From assembly GCF_001984175.1 (NCBI RefSeq), contig NZ_MTQP01000033.1, positions 1 to 53,350 of the forward strand: a DNA stretch of 53,350 bases, given 5' to 3'. Under the pieces are notes generated by a model. That model saw only the letters and a list, made by a program, of their open reading frames with translations, did not search any database and was not told where the DNA came from. Each line of letters begins with the position of its first letter. Positions within the stretch are counted from its first letter, which is position 1. Below are positions 8,740-16,968 of the stretch, in pieces. The stretch is from Saccharothrix sp. ALI-22-I. GTDB taxonomy: Bacteria > Actinomycetota > Actinomycetes > Mycobacteriales > Pseudonocardiaceae. Both the position numbers and the translations under genes were made by a program.

Positions 8740-9786
8740 TCAGCGGACCTGTGTCGACCGGATGACGTTGAGCCGGACCGCCTCGTTCAGCACCAGGTTC
8801 GACATGGTGGCCGCGCCGTATTCGGAGAAATGGGTGTTGTCGCCCTTCTCCCTGGTCAGGAAGAGCCTTTCGGAAGCGGATGCGCCGAGTTGTTCGACCA
8901 GCGAGGCGGAAAGCGAGGTCAGGTCGATCAGCGGTGTGCCCTGTGCGCGGGCGACGGTCTTCATCTCGTCGGGCAGGTTCACGCCGATCTCGTTGACGTG
9001 GCGCGCGGTCCCGGTGAGGCGCCCGGCCGAATCGAACAACCGGCGGACCGGCGGCGTCACCAGCACGGGCGTGCCGCCGACCGCGCGCACGTCGCGGACC
9101 ATGCGGGTGAGGTTGTCGCGGAACGCGGTGGCGGTGGTCCGCTTGTCGTTGTGGCCGACCTGGATCATGACCGTGTCGCCCGCGCGGATCTGCGACCGCA
9201 CGGCGGGGAACAGCGCCGCGTTCGACAACACCGAGCCGGAACTCTCCCCGGAGTCGCCGTAGTTCGCCACCGACAGACCCTCCCGCAGCAGACGGGGCAG
9301 CGCCTGGCCCCAGCCGGCGTAGGGGGCGACGGGTTGGTCGCAGACGGTGGAGTCGCCGACCAGGAACAGGACAGGCGGCCTGACCTGCCTGACCGTGATC
9401 GCCTCGACCGCCGGAGTGCGCCCGTCGAACACCAGGGTCAATCCCGGCGTGCCGGTGCCGCCCTGACCGGTGGGCTGTCCTTCCGGGTTTCGGACGTTGA
9501 CGGTGAGGACCCGATCGGTGAGCTGACCGACGCCGGTGTCCACGGCGGAGAGCACCCGGCGTCGAGCCTCGGCGGTGATACCGGTGTTGGCCGCACGGGT
9601 GGGACTGCCCAGTCGCACGGTCACGTCGTAGTGGCCGGGGGCCACGTCGTAACGGCACGTGATCGGGCCGGTTCCGGTGCAACCGGCCGGTGCGGCGTCC
9701 GCCGGAGCGGTGCCGAGGGCGGTGAGCGCCCCCGTCGCGAACGTCACGGCGAGCGCCGAACGCAGGACGGCGGTACGAGTGGGCAT
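8740..9786 (-). CDS. Second CE12-type rhamnogalacturonan acetylesterase with N-terminal beta domain
   Basis: Secreted 348-residue SGNH hydrolase. The ATG at 9786 has AAGGAG upstream and a signal peptide of about 31 residues. Residues about 35-135 form an extra beta-rich domain. The catalytic blocks follow: Ser146 in LVGDSTVCD, Gly in GESSGS near 180-185, Asn213-Asp214 in GHNDKR, and Asp316/His319 in GDNTHFSEYG. The downstream CE12 gene is only distantly alike, so the pair is not a recent duplication and may act on different acetyl positions (inference). Gap to the upstream SGNH gene is 107 bp. Confidence 0.88.
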   Translation of the reverse strand: MPTRTAVLRSALAVTFATGALTALGTAPADAAPAGCTGTGPITCRYDVAPGHYDVTVRLGSPTRAANTGITAEARRRVLSAVDTGVGQLTDRVLTVNVRNPEGQPTGQGGTGTPGLTLVFDGRTPAVEAITVRQVRPPVLFLVGDSTVCDQPVAPYAGWGQALPRLLREGLSVANYGDSGESSGSVLSNAALFPAVRSQIRAGDTVMIQVGHNDKRTTATAFRDNLTRMVRDVRAVGGTPVLVTPPVRRLFDSAGRLTGTARHVNEIGVNLPDEMKTVARAQGTPLIDLTSLSASLVEQLGASASERLFLTREKGDNTHFSEYGAATMSNLVLNEAVRLNVIRSTQVR

Positions 9787-9893
9787 GGGTCTGCTCCTTG
9801 CTGCGGTTCGACCGAATGACGGGAGGAAAGGGCGCGCCTGCTGCCGAGACAGGCCGGGCGCGCCCTGGGGACCGCTGCACGTCCGGGGTCGGC

Positions 9894-11378
9894 TCAGCCG
9901 GTGGTGAGCGCGGACGACAGGATCGGCGCCAGTCGGTCGGCGATCTTGCGGTGACCCTGGTCGTTGGGGTGGACGTTGTCGGTGGTGTCGGTGGCCTCGA
10001 CGATCCAGCCGGTGGTGTCGACGAACCGCACCTTGGGGTCGTTGACGATGCGCACGGCCGCCTGGGTCTCGGGGATGAAGCGCTTGCGGAAGGTCTGCAA
10101 CGCCAGGACCGTGGCGTTCGGGTACTTCTCCTTGGCGCGGCGGATCAGGGTGACGTAGGCGTTCTGGAACTGCTCCTTGGTCACGTTGTGGCCGACGTCG
10201 TTGGTACCCAGGTTGATCACCACGACATCGGCGCGGTAGCGGGAGAAGTCCCAGTTCGCGGCGTTGGCCTGCAGGCCGGTGCGCAGGAACCGGTCGCTCA
10301 TGCCGATGCAGCCGTCGGCCGCGGAGACCAGGCACGCGCCGCCCACGGCGATCTGGGTGTGGCCCGTGCCCAGGCGCTCGCCGACCAGCCAGCCGTAGGC
10401 GGTCAACGCCTGCTTGGACGACTGCTGCCCGACGGTGATGGAGTCGCCGACGAACTCGATGATCTTGCCCGGTACGGGCGGTGCGAACGTCGCGGCTCCG
10501 GGGTCCAGCTCGATGCCCCGGTAGACCGCGTCACCCCGGTAGGACCCGGCGATCGGCCGGTAGGACACGCGCAGCGTGTGGTTGCCCGCCGCCAGCGGCG
10601 TGGGGGTGAGGTTCACCGTGCCGCTGCGGTTGACGTAGGAGACGTCCGGGCCGCCGTCGATGCTGACGAAGAAGTCGATCGCGTTGCGCTGCTTGAGCTT
10701 CACCGTCCGACCGGTGAAACCGACGACCAGGTAGGCGCCCGCCCACTCCGAGACGTACGCGGTGGGATCGGCGGTGTTCCACCGGCCGAAGTACTTGACG
10801 TTCGGGTCGGTCGGTGCACCCGTGCCCCCTGGCGTGCCGCTGCCCAGGCGGACGAGCTGCCACTGCTGGTTGGTGCCCGAGTTGATGTCGTACTGGGAGA
10901 TACGCGCGCCGTCGGCGGTCGAGCGCTCCCACACGTCCAGCGCCTTGCCGCTGTTGCGGTTGACGAACCGGACATGGCCGCCGTCGGTGTCGACGAGGCT
11001 GAACTGCTGGTTGGCGGCGTTCTTGTCGGTCCACTGCACCACTTCGGCGCCGTTCGCCGTGGACGAGGAGGCCACGTCTACGACCTTGCCGCTGTAGCGG
11101 GACTTGAGCCGATAGTACCCGCCGCCGGAGTCGACGAACTGGAACTGCTGCGCGGGCGAGTCGCCCCGGGTCGCCTGCACGACGGCGGCCCCGTCCGCGG
11201 CGGACTGGACCTGCATCGCCTTGCCGCTGTGCCGGGCGACCACCGCGTAGGTCGCCGTGGTGTCGACGGTGGCGGCTTGAGCCGATGGTGCGGCCGGTGC
11301 GAGCACGAGTGTCGCGACCGCACCCACCACGAACACCAGTGCCGATCGCGTGACCGCACCGTATGACGACACTGTCAT
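9894..11378 (-). CDS. CE2-type SGNH acetylesterase with N-terminal CBM13
   Basis: Secreted 494-residue protein and the first gene of the leftward arm. The ATG at 11378 is preceded by AAAGG; a longer frame to 11405 lacks support. After a signal peptide (1-36) comes a three-repeat ricin-type CBM13 (about 40-180), a Gly/Pro linker, a jelly-roll (about 195-300) as in CE2 esterases, then an SGNH domain: Ser313 in FVGDSITVG, Asn393 in GTNDVG, Asp467/His470 in DNVHPND. The CBM13 is close to the one at the N-terminus of the ricin-GH43 protein at 18.4 kb. Likely role is deacetylation of plant polysaccharide; the acetylated sugar is unknown. Palindromes at 11431 and 11499 lie upstream. Confidence 0.85.
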   Translation of the reverse strand: MTVSSYGAVTRSALVFVVGAVATLVLAPAAPSAQAATVDTTATYAVVARHSGKAMQVQSAADGAAVVQATRGDSPAQQFQFVDSGGGYYRLKSRYSGKVVDVASSSTANGAEVVQWTDKNAANQQFSLVDTDGGHVRFVNRNSGKALDVWERSTADGARISQYDINSGTNQQWQLVRLGSGTPGGTGAPTDPNVKYFGRWNTADPTAYVSEWAGAYLVVGFTGRTVKLKQRNAIDFFVSIDGGPDVSYVNRSGTVNLTPTPLAAGNHTLRVSYRPIAGSYRGDAVYRGIELDPGAATFAPPVPGKIIEFVGDSITVGQQSSKQALTAYGWLVGERLGTGHTQIAVGGACLVSAADGCIGMSDRFLRTGLQANAANWDFSRYRADVVVINLGTNDVGHNVTKEQFQNAYVTLIRRAKEKYPNATVLALQTFRKRFIPETQAAVRIVNDPKVRFVDTTGWIVEATDTTDNVHPNDQGHRKIADRLAPILSSALTTG

Positions 11379-11430
11379 GTGCGTGCCTTTCGCCTGGGTG
11401 GGCACGGCGGCGGCACCGCCGGGTGAGCGG

Positions 11431-11451
11431 ACTTTCTCCGGCGGAGAAGTT
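11431..11451. promoter_or_regulatory. Imperfect palindrome upstream of the CE2-type gene
   Basis: TTCTCCG-G-CGGAGAA, inside a longer imperfect palindrome at 11431-11451, lies 53 bp upstream of the start at 11378. It could be an operator or an untranslated-leader stem. Only one copy was found. Confidence 0.35.
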
Positions 11452-11498
11452 GCGCCGAATTCACGCCGCCGTCAATGGCCACATCTCGTATGGGAAAT

Positions 11499-11516
11499 CC
11501 GTCGAACATTCGACGG
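11499..11516. promoter_or_regulatory. Operator B1, CCGTCGAACATTCGACGG
   Basis: An 8-bp arm (CCGTCGAA / TTCGACGG) around a 2-bp centre, 121 bp upstream of the CE2-type gene. The same core recurs at 12322-12335, and a variant at 19926-19941, each ahead of a secreted-protein gene. It probably binds a local repressor of LacI or similar type. Confidence 0.6.
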
Positions 11517-11641
11517 GAGCCGGGGAAATCATGTCCGCACCCGACGGGCCGGTATGGGGAATGTTCCGGCATGGTGGAAACTCGCGTGCGCCCGAGCCGG
11601 CGCGGGGCTCGGACACACGCGAGTGGTTTATCGGGACGCAG

Positions 11642-11885
11642 TCAGCCGGCGTAGTGCACGTCCGGCCACGGCGGGGTCGCCGTGCCGTTGCCGATGTGGC
11701 TTGTGGCCGATGCCTGTGCCGCGGGTGTTGCGGAGTCGGCTGTCGGCGTTGGACCACGATTCCGCGCCGGGGTTGCCCGCGTAGATGTCCGCCGAGACAC
11801 CGGTGACCAACAAACCTCCGGTCACAGCGCTGATCGCCGAAGCGGCGGCGATCGCCCGCCCCCTGAACGAGTTCGTGAGCACCAT
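11642..11885 (-). pseudogene. Remnant of a PL11 rhamnogalacturonan lyase
   Basis: The ATG at 11885 follows a good AAGGAG and begins a signal peptide (about 32 residues). The frame then jumps directly to SADIYAGNPGAESWS, which matches the ADVWAGSPGAEIWS segment late in the intact PL11 protein at 14.98 kb. In a shifted frame the tail reads GNGTATPPWPDVHYAG before a stop at 11642, which resembles the C-terminus found in many PL11 proteins. Thus start, late core and tail survive, while more than 400 residues and the catalytic region are gone. In the original frame translation would run on to 11628. It still has a promoter-proximal CebR-like operator. Read as a small secreted gene it would give 85 residues, but the homology argues for decay by deletion. 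Confidence 0.68.
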
Positions 11886-11905
11886 TGCTCCTTCGTCACA
11901 GACGC

Positions 11906-11919
11906 TGGGAACGCTCCCA
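11906..11919. promoter_or_regulatory. CebR/CelR-like operator TGGGAACGCTCCCA
   Basis: This differs by one base from the cellobiose-regulator operator known in Streptomyces and Thermobifida (TGGGAGCGCTCCCA), and is extended by matching flanks (GC on both sides). It lies 20 bp upstream of the start of the PL11 remnant. A LacI-family repressor elsewhere in the genome is the likely ligand. Confidence 0.65.
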
Positions 11920-12321
11920 GCGTGGCCGACGACGTCGTCGCCGGTTATGAAACGATTCAAACCACCCGCGCGCTTCGGCGGAAAGCGCTATCCAGACACG
12001 GTCGCATTGCCGGCCAGACCGCTCGCGCGGCCTGGTTCGATGTCAAGTTTTCGTTGGCACCTATGACGTTCCGGCGCCAACGATGCTGGGGAGACCGTAC
12101 GAACGCCGCCGTCCCGGTGTCAACAGCCTCGGCGAAAAAGTTTCGAGCGTGGTCGGGACATCGCCCGAATGGTCCAGCGTCGGCGGCCGCATCGGCTTAA
12201 GGGCGTCGCAAATGGCTTGTGCCGCTCAAGGTCCCGCAGCCTCCAGGACACTTTGGACAGAGGGTCGGCCGCCTGACATGGCGCGATCAATGTACGCAGG
12301 GGTCAGTCTGCGGCGGCTTCA

Positions 12322-12335
12322 GTCGAACATTCGAC
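12322..12335. promoter_or_regulatory. Operator B2, GTCGAACATTCGAC
   Basis: Same core as the site at 11499-11516. It lies upstream of the rightward operon, so both arms carry one B-type site. Confidence 0.58.
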
Positions 12336-12382
12336 GAAAGGCAACGTTTGCCACAACGAGACTCCATCGAATGGACGATCGT

Positions 12383-12398
12383 ATGGGAACGTGCACAG
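12383..12398. promoter_or_regulatory. Operator A3, degenerate copy
   Basis: ATGGGAACGTGCACAG matches CTGTGAACGTGCACAG at 14 of 16 positions. It is 71 bp before the stronger A4 site, similar to the 74-bp spacing between A1 and A2 on the other arm. Confidence 0.5.
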
Positions 12399-12468
12399 CG
12401 GTTGTCGGCGCAGTTGTCCAGTAATACCACCGAAGTTGGCGTGTTTACATATATGACACGTCGAGATA

Positions 12469-12484
12469 CTGTGCACGTTCACAG
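12469..12484. promoter_or_regulatory. Operator A4, CTGTGCACGTTCACAG
   Basis: Exact reverse complement of the site at 6443-6458. It lies 68 bp upstream of the ATG of the broken polyester hydrolase-like gene that heads the rightward arm. Confidence 0.7.
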
Positions 12485-12551
12485 CGCCTCCACCCGCTGT
12501 CCGCCTGCCGCACCTCCCTCAGCCCCTGCCCGACAAGGAGTGCATCCGCAG

Positions 12552-13257
12552 ATGCCACCGAACGCCTTGGACCCCCGACACCCGGTCGACGCCGAGCTCG
12601 GCCGGCCGAGGAGCCGAAGCCCGGGTCGACTCGCGAGGTGGATCGCGGCCACCTTCGCCGTTGTCCCCACCGCAGCAACGACAACCGTCTCGATTGGACC
12701 GCGTCGGCTGCGGACAACCGGCACCAGCGAGGGCCGAATCCGGCGAGGTCCGGTGTCGCGGCCTCGCTGGGCACCTTCGCCACCGCGCAGGTCGACGTTC
12801 CCGCGGGCGGCGGCTTCGGCGGCGGGGTGATCCACTACCCGACGGACACCGGGCCGGACAGGTTCGGCGCGGTGGCGATCGCGCCTGGCTACACGGCGCG
12901 CTGGGCTGCCGAGGGCGCTTGGAAGGGGCCTTGACTCGCTCGCTCGGGCCCGTCGTAATCTGGCTGGACACCAACAGCCCCGAAGACTTCGACCTCGCGC
13001 GCGGTCAGCAGGTGCTGGCCGGCAAGAACGGCATCACGGCCAGGACGTCCTATGTGGACGGTCTGCCGCTCGATCCCACGGTGACGGAGAAGGGATACGT
13101 GGAGCTCACCGGCGCGGGCCACGCGTTCCCGATCAGCGCGAACCCGCAGTCCGGGCGTTGCCCCGACGTGGATGCCCACGGCACGGCCGACAACACGGCC
13201 GTGGCGATGTGGACCTGCCACGGCGAGTCCGACCAGGTCTGGACCCGCAGGGTCTGA
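12552..13257 (+). pseudogene. Broken polyester hydrolase-like (cutinase/PET hydrolase type) gene with ricin tail
   Basis: Three reading frames hold consecutive pieces of one secreted alpha/beta hydrolase. From 12552 there is a start and a signal-like stretch (RWIAATFAVVPTAATTTVS). In the next frame, to 12934, comes LGTFATAQVDVP, FGGGVIHYPTDTG and APGYTARWAAEGAWKGP, the typical N-terminal core of actinobacterial polyester hydrolases. In the third frame, to 13257, come IWLDTNSPEDFD, then YVELTGAGHAFP (around the catalytic His) and a ricin half-repeat ending in QVWTRRV. The central part with the GHSMGG serine is deleted. At least two frameshifts and one large deletion make it inactive. It heads the rightward operon directly behind operators A4 and B2. 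Confidence 0.75.
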
Positions 13258-13387
13258 CCGCACCGGGCTGCGGTCCTTCTTGATCAATCAGCGCGACCCG
13301 CGGTACCGGCGTGACCGTCGCCCGGCGGAACGCCACGCGCGACCGGCTGCCACATCCGTGGGTCACATTGGATGCAAAGGAGCATCA

Positions 13388-14893
13388 ATGAGGCTGTCTT
13401 CGAGGATCTCGTTGGCCACGGCGGTGACTACCGCCCTGACCGGCGTCGTTGTCGTGCTGCCGGTCGCCGCAACTGCCGCGACGAGCCGGTACGAAGCGGA
13501 GTCGGCGCCGGCCGTGTGCGGCGGCGTCGTCGCCTCGAACCACTCCGGCTACTCCGGCGGCGGTTTCTGCGACACGTCCAACGCCGTGGGCAGCGCGGTC
13601 GGGTTCACGGTGAACGCGGCGACCGCGGGCTCGGCGACGTTGGCTTTCCGGCACGCCAACGGCAGCGGCGCGAACCGTCCCGGTGACATGAGCGTCAACG
13701 GGACGGTCGTGCAGCCCGGGATGGCGTTCGAGGCCACCGGCGCGTGGACCACGTGGGTGACCAAGAGCCTGACCGTGCAGCTGAGCGCGGGAACCAACAC
13801 CGTGCGGCTGGCCGCGACCACCGCCGGCGGACTGGGGAACGTCGACTACCTCGAGGTCGCGACGACCGATGTCGGGGACAGCGCGATCATGCGAGGTGCG
13901 GATGTGTCGACGTTGCAACGGGCCGCCGACCTCGGCGCGAGATACTACTACGCCGACGGTACCCAGGGTGATCCGCTGGACATCCTCAAGAGCGCCGGCG
14001 TCAACTACGTGCGGTTGAGGATCTGGAACAACCCGCGCAGCGGCTACAACAACAAGGACAAGGTCCTGCAGTACGCGCGGACGGTGAAGGCCAAGGGCCT
14101 CAAGCTGATGGTCGACTTCCACTACTCCGACACCTGGGCCGACCCGGGCGTGCAGACCAAGCCCGCCGCCTGGGCCAACCACGGCATCGGCCAGCTCCAG
14201 ACCGACGTCTACAACTACACCCACGACGTGTGCACCAGCCTCAAGGCGCAGGGCACCACGCCGGACAGCGTGCAGATCGGCAACGAGATCAACACCGGCA
14301 TGCTCTGGCCCGAAGGCCGGGTGACCAACGACAACTTCACCAACCTGGGTCTGCTGCTCAAAGCCGGGTACAACGCCACCAAGGCGTGCAACAGCGGCAC
14401 CCAGGTGATCGTCCACACCGCGCGGGTGGAGAGCGGTGCCCGCTGGTTCTACGACGGCATCCGGTCCCAAGGCGTCCAGTGGGACGTCACCGCCCTGTCG
14501 TACTACTGCTACTGGCACGGCAGCACGTCCGGAATGGCCGGTGTCGTCTCCGACATGAAGTCGCGGTACGGCAAGCCGGTCATCCTCGCCGAGACCGCCT
14601 ACCCCTACACCACGTCCAATTTCGACGGCACCGCCAACATCATCACCGCCTCGCAACCCTGCGCCGGCCACTCGGCCACACCCGCCGGGCAGCAGGCCAA
14701 CTTCGCCGCCGTGCAGAACACCTCCCGCAACGCGGGCGCGACCGGCGTCTTCTACTGGGAACCCACCTGGCACGCCGTGCCCGGCAACGGCTGGGACCCG
14801 GCCGACATCACCAACTCCGGCAACGGCTGGGAGAACCAGGCCGTCTTCGACCGGAACGGCCGGATCAACCCCGACATCCGCTGGCTCCCCTGA
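13388..14893 (+). CDS. GH53 endo-beta-1,4-galactanase with N-terminal CBM35-like module
   Basis: Secreted 501-residue enzyme. The ATG at 13388 has AAAGGAG 6 bp upstream. The signal peptide ends near residue 31, the CBM35-like module covers about 33-158 (YEAESAPAVCGGVV to GNVDYLEV), and the GH53 barrel about 167-501. Glu300 in QIGNEINTG is the predicted acid/base and Glu402 in LAETAYPY the nucleophile; DFHYSDTWADP is the family signature. The product cuts galactan side chains. It is 88 bp ahead of the PL11 gene. Its binding module is at the N-terminus, whereas in the GH43 and PL9 proteins the related module is C-terminal. Confidence 0.92.
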   Translation: MRLSSRISLATAVTTALTGVVVVLPVAATAATSRYEAESAPAVCGGVVASNHSGYSGGGFCDTSNAVGSAVGFTVNAATAGSATLAFRHANGSGANRPGDMSVNGTVVQPGMAFEATGAWTTWVTKSLTVQLSAGTNTVRLAATTAGGLGNVDYLEVATTDVGDSAIMRGADVSTLQRAADLGARYYYADGTQGDPLDILKSAGVNYVRLRIWNNPRSGYNNKDKVLQYARTVKAKGLKLMVDFHYSDTWADPGVQTKPAAWANHGIGQLQTDVYNYTHDVCTSLKAQGTTPDSVQIGNEINTGMLWPEGRVTNDNFTNLGLLLKAGYNATKACNSGTQVIVHTARVESGARWFYDGIRSQGVQWDVTALSYYCYWHGSTSGMAGVVSDMKSRYGKPVILAETAYPYTTSNFDGTANIITASQPCAGHSATPAGQQANFAAVQNTSRNAGATGVFYWEPTWHAVPGNGWDPADITNSGNGWENQAVFDRNGRINPDIRWLP

Positions 14894-14981
14894 CACCGCC
14901 ACGTTCCGCGTGACGACCCGAGCCCTCGCCATCCACAGTCCGCCGCCGTGGGAAGCAAAACTCCGACGAACGGAATCTGCC

Positions 14982-16817
14982 ATGCACAGATCAACGTTGA
15001 TACGTGCACTGCTGGTCGTGACGTCATCAGTCCTCGTAGCAGGGGCTGTGACCTACCCGACCGCGGGAGCCGCACCTGACGTCCCGCAGGCCGAAAGACT
15101 GGACCGCGGCCTCATCAGCGTCCACACAGGGAAGGGCAACTTCCTCAGTTGGAGGCTGCTGACCGGTGACGCGCGGGGAACGGCCTTCAACGTCTACCGC
15201 GACGGCCTGAAGGTGACGTCCGCTCCCATCACCCGGACGAACTTCCAGGACCACGGCGCACCGGCGAGCACCATCTACACGGTTCGTCCGGTGGTGAACG
15301 GTGTAGAGCAGGCGAGTGCCGCTTCGGCGGACGGCTCGCTGCGGATGTCGGCCCACACCGAGGGCGAGGTGGGTATCGCCGCGAGCACGAGGGACGTGCC
15401 GTTGCAGATCCCTGCCGGTGGTTCGACGCCGTCGGGCAGTTTCACCTACGACGCCAATGACGGCAGTGTCGGTGACCTGGACGGCGACGGGCAGTACGAG
15501 ATCGTGCTGAAGTGGCAGCCGACCAACGCCAAGGACAACGCCCAGGCCGGTTACACGGGCAACACGATTCTCGACGCCTACAAGCTGGACGGCAGGCGGT
15601 TGTGGCGGATCGACCTGGGCCGCAACATCCGCTCGGGCGCGCACTACACGCAGTTCCAGGTGTTCGACTACGACGGCGACGGCCGGGCCGAGGTGGTCAT
15701 GAAGACCGCCGACGGCACGCGTTCGGGTACCGGTCAGGTGATCGGCAACGCCAACGCCGACTACCGCAACTCCAGTGGCTACGTGTTGTCCGGCCCGGAG
15801 TTCCTGACCGTGTTCCGCGGCAGCGACGGCGCGATCCTGGACACCGAGAACTACGTGCCGCCGCGCGGCAACGTCTCGGACTGGGGCGACAACTACGGCA
15901 ACCGCGCGGACCGGTTCCTGGCCGCGACGGCCTATGTGGACGGTTCGCAGCCGAGCATCATCATGGCCCGCGGCTACTACACCCGAGCGGTGATCGCCGC
16001 GTGGGACTTCCGCGGCGGTCAGCTCACGCGCCGCTGGACCTACGACTCCGGCCGAGGTGGCGCGTACGGGCAGGGCAACCACAACCTGTCCATCGCCGAC
16101 GTGGACGCCGACGGCCGTGACGAGATCGTCTACGGCTCGGCGACGATCGACGACAACGGCGCGCTCATGTACAGCACCGGTTTGGGTCACGGCGACGCCA
16201 TGCACGTCAGCGACCTGGTGCCGAGCAGGCCCGGTCTGGAGGTGTTCAACGTGCACGAGTGGACCAGCTCGCCGGCGATGGACGTGCACGACGCGCGGAC
16301 CGGTCAGTTCCTCTACCGGGCGCCGTCGTGCGGCTGTGACACCGGTCGCGGGGTCGCCGCGGACGTGTGGGCGGGCAGCCCCGGTGCGGAGATCTGGTCC
16401 TCGTCGGTCGGCGGTTTGCGCAGCGCGGCGAACGGCAACCAGGTCGCCGCCCGCAAGCCGGGTTCGCAGAACTTCGTGATCTGGTGGGACGGCGACGCCC
16501 AGCGCGAGCTGCTCGACGGCACCCAGATCTCCAAGTACGGCACGGGAGGCGACACCCGCCTGCTCACCGGCTCCGGGGTGGCGTCCAACAACGGCACCAA
16601 GTCCACGCCGGTGCTCCAGGCCGACATCCTCGGCGACTGGCGCGAGGAGGTCATCTGGCGCACCGGCGACAACCGGGCGCTGCGGATCTACTCCACCACC
16701 GATCCGACGAGCATCAGCCGCCCCTCGCTGATGCAGGACCGCCAGTACCGGCTGGCTGTGGCGTGGCAGAACACCGCCTACAACCAGCCGCCCCACCCCA
16801 GCTTCGCCACCCCCTGA
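14982..16817 (+). CDS. PL11 rhamnogalacturonan lyase
   Basis: Secreted 611-residue lyase that cleaves the rhamnogalacturonan-I backbone. The ATG at 14982 opens a signal peptide (to about residue 34); the ribosome site is weak (CGGAAT), and upstream codons do not look like a protein. The mature part starts with the family opening (DRGLISVHTGKGNFLSWRLL), continues with Asp-rich calcium-binding blades (DGSVGDLDGDGQYEIVLKW, VFDYDGDGRAEVVMKTADG, SIADVDADGRDEIVYG) and ends with AYNQPPHPSF, all of PL11 (YesW/YesX type). Length is normal. There is no binding module. A tandem of two hairpins follows the stop. Confidence 0.93.
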   Translation: MHRSTLIRALLVVTSSVLVAGAVTYPTAGAAPDVPQAERLDRGLISVHTGKGNFLSWRLLTGDARGTAFNVYRDGLKVTSAPITRTNFQDHGAPASTIYTVRPVVNGVEQASAASADGSLRMSAHTEGEVGIAASTRDVPLQIPAGGSTPSGSFTYDANDGSVGDLDGDGQYEIVLKWQPTNAKDNAQAGYTGNTILDAYKLDGRRLWRIDLGRNIRSGAHYTQFQVFDYDGDGRAEVVMKTADGTRSGTGQVIGNANADYRNSSGYVLSGPEFLTVFRGSDGAILDTENYVPPRGNVSDWGDNYGNRADRFLAATAYVDGSQPSIIMARGYYTRAVIAAWDFRGGQLTRRWTYDSGRGGAYGQGNHNLSIADVDADGRDEIVYGSATIDDNGALMYSTGLGHGDAMHVSDLVPSRPGLEVFNVHEWTSSPAMDVHDARTGQFLYRAPSCGCDTGRGVAADVWAGSPGAEIWSSSVGGLRSAANGNQVAARKPGSQNFVIWWDGDAQRELLDGTQISKYGTGGDTRLLTGSGVASNNGTKSTPVLQADILGDWREEVIWRTGDNRALRIYSTTDPTSISRPSLMQDRQYRLAVAWQNTAYNQPPHPSFATP

Positions 16818-16827
16818 CACCGCACAC

Positions 16828-16864
16828 GGCGCTCCTGCCGCCCCTCGCGGGCGGCAGGAGCGCC
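16828..16864 (+). terminator. Perfect 16-bp terminator hairpin after PL11
   Basis: GGCGCTCCTGCCGCCC pairs fully with GGGCGGCAGGAGCGCC over a 5-nt loop, 11 bp after the PL11 stop. No T tract, as is usual in actinobacteria. Confidence 0.8.
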
Positions 16865-16869
16865 CACAC

Positions 16870-16916
16870 CCGCTGTCGGGTGCGTCCGACCGCCGATCGC
16901 CCGCACCCGACAGCGG
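16870..16916 (+). terminator. Second 15-bp hairpin in tandem
   Basis: CCGCTGTCGGGTGCG (16870-16884) pairs with CGCACCCGACAGCGG (16902-16916). It follows the first hairpin by 5 bp and ends 52 bp before the next gene. The pair suggests that the hydrolase gene has its own promoter or is read only by read-through. Confidence 0.65.
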
Positions 16917-16968
16917 ATTCAACCCTGTCCTGACACCCATGACCATCCCTGCACCCAAGGAGTCATCC

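Larger units (their letters stand above)
11379..12551. other. Divergent control region between the two enzyme arms
   Basis: About 1.17 kb without an intact gene. It holds the PL11 remnant and at least six palindromic sites: 11431, 11499, 11906, 12322, 12383 and 12469. A further inverted repeat, GGCAA-CGT-TTGCC, is at 12340-12352. The stretch 11940-12300 shows no recognisable coding or repeat content. Base composition between sites is lower in GC than in the genes, as expected for promoters. Confidence 0.6.

Noticed and set aside
6443..12484. Operator A copies considered as mobile-element ends
   Set aside because: They are short, self-palindromic, close to gene starts and occur in pairs; no transposase lies between them.
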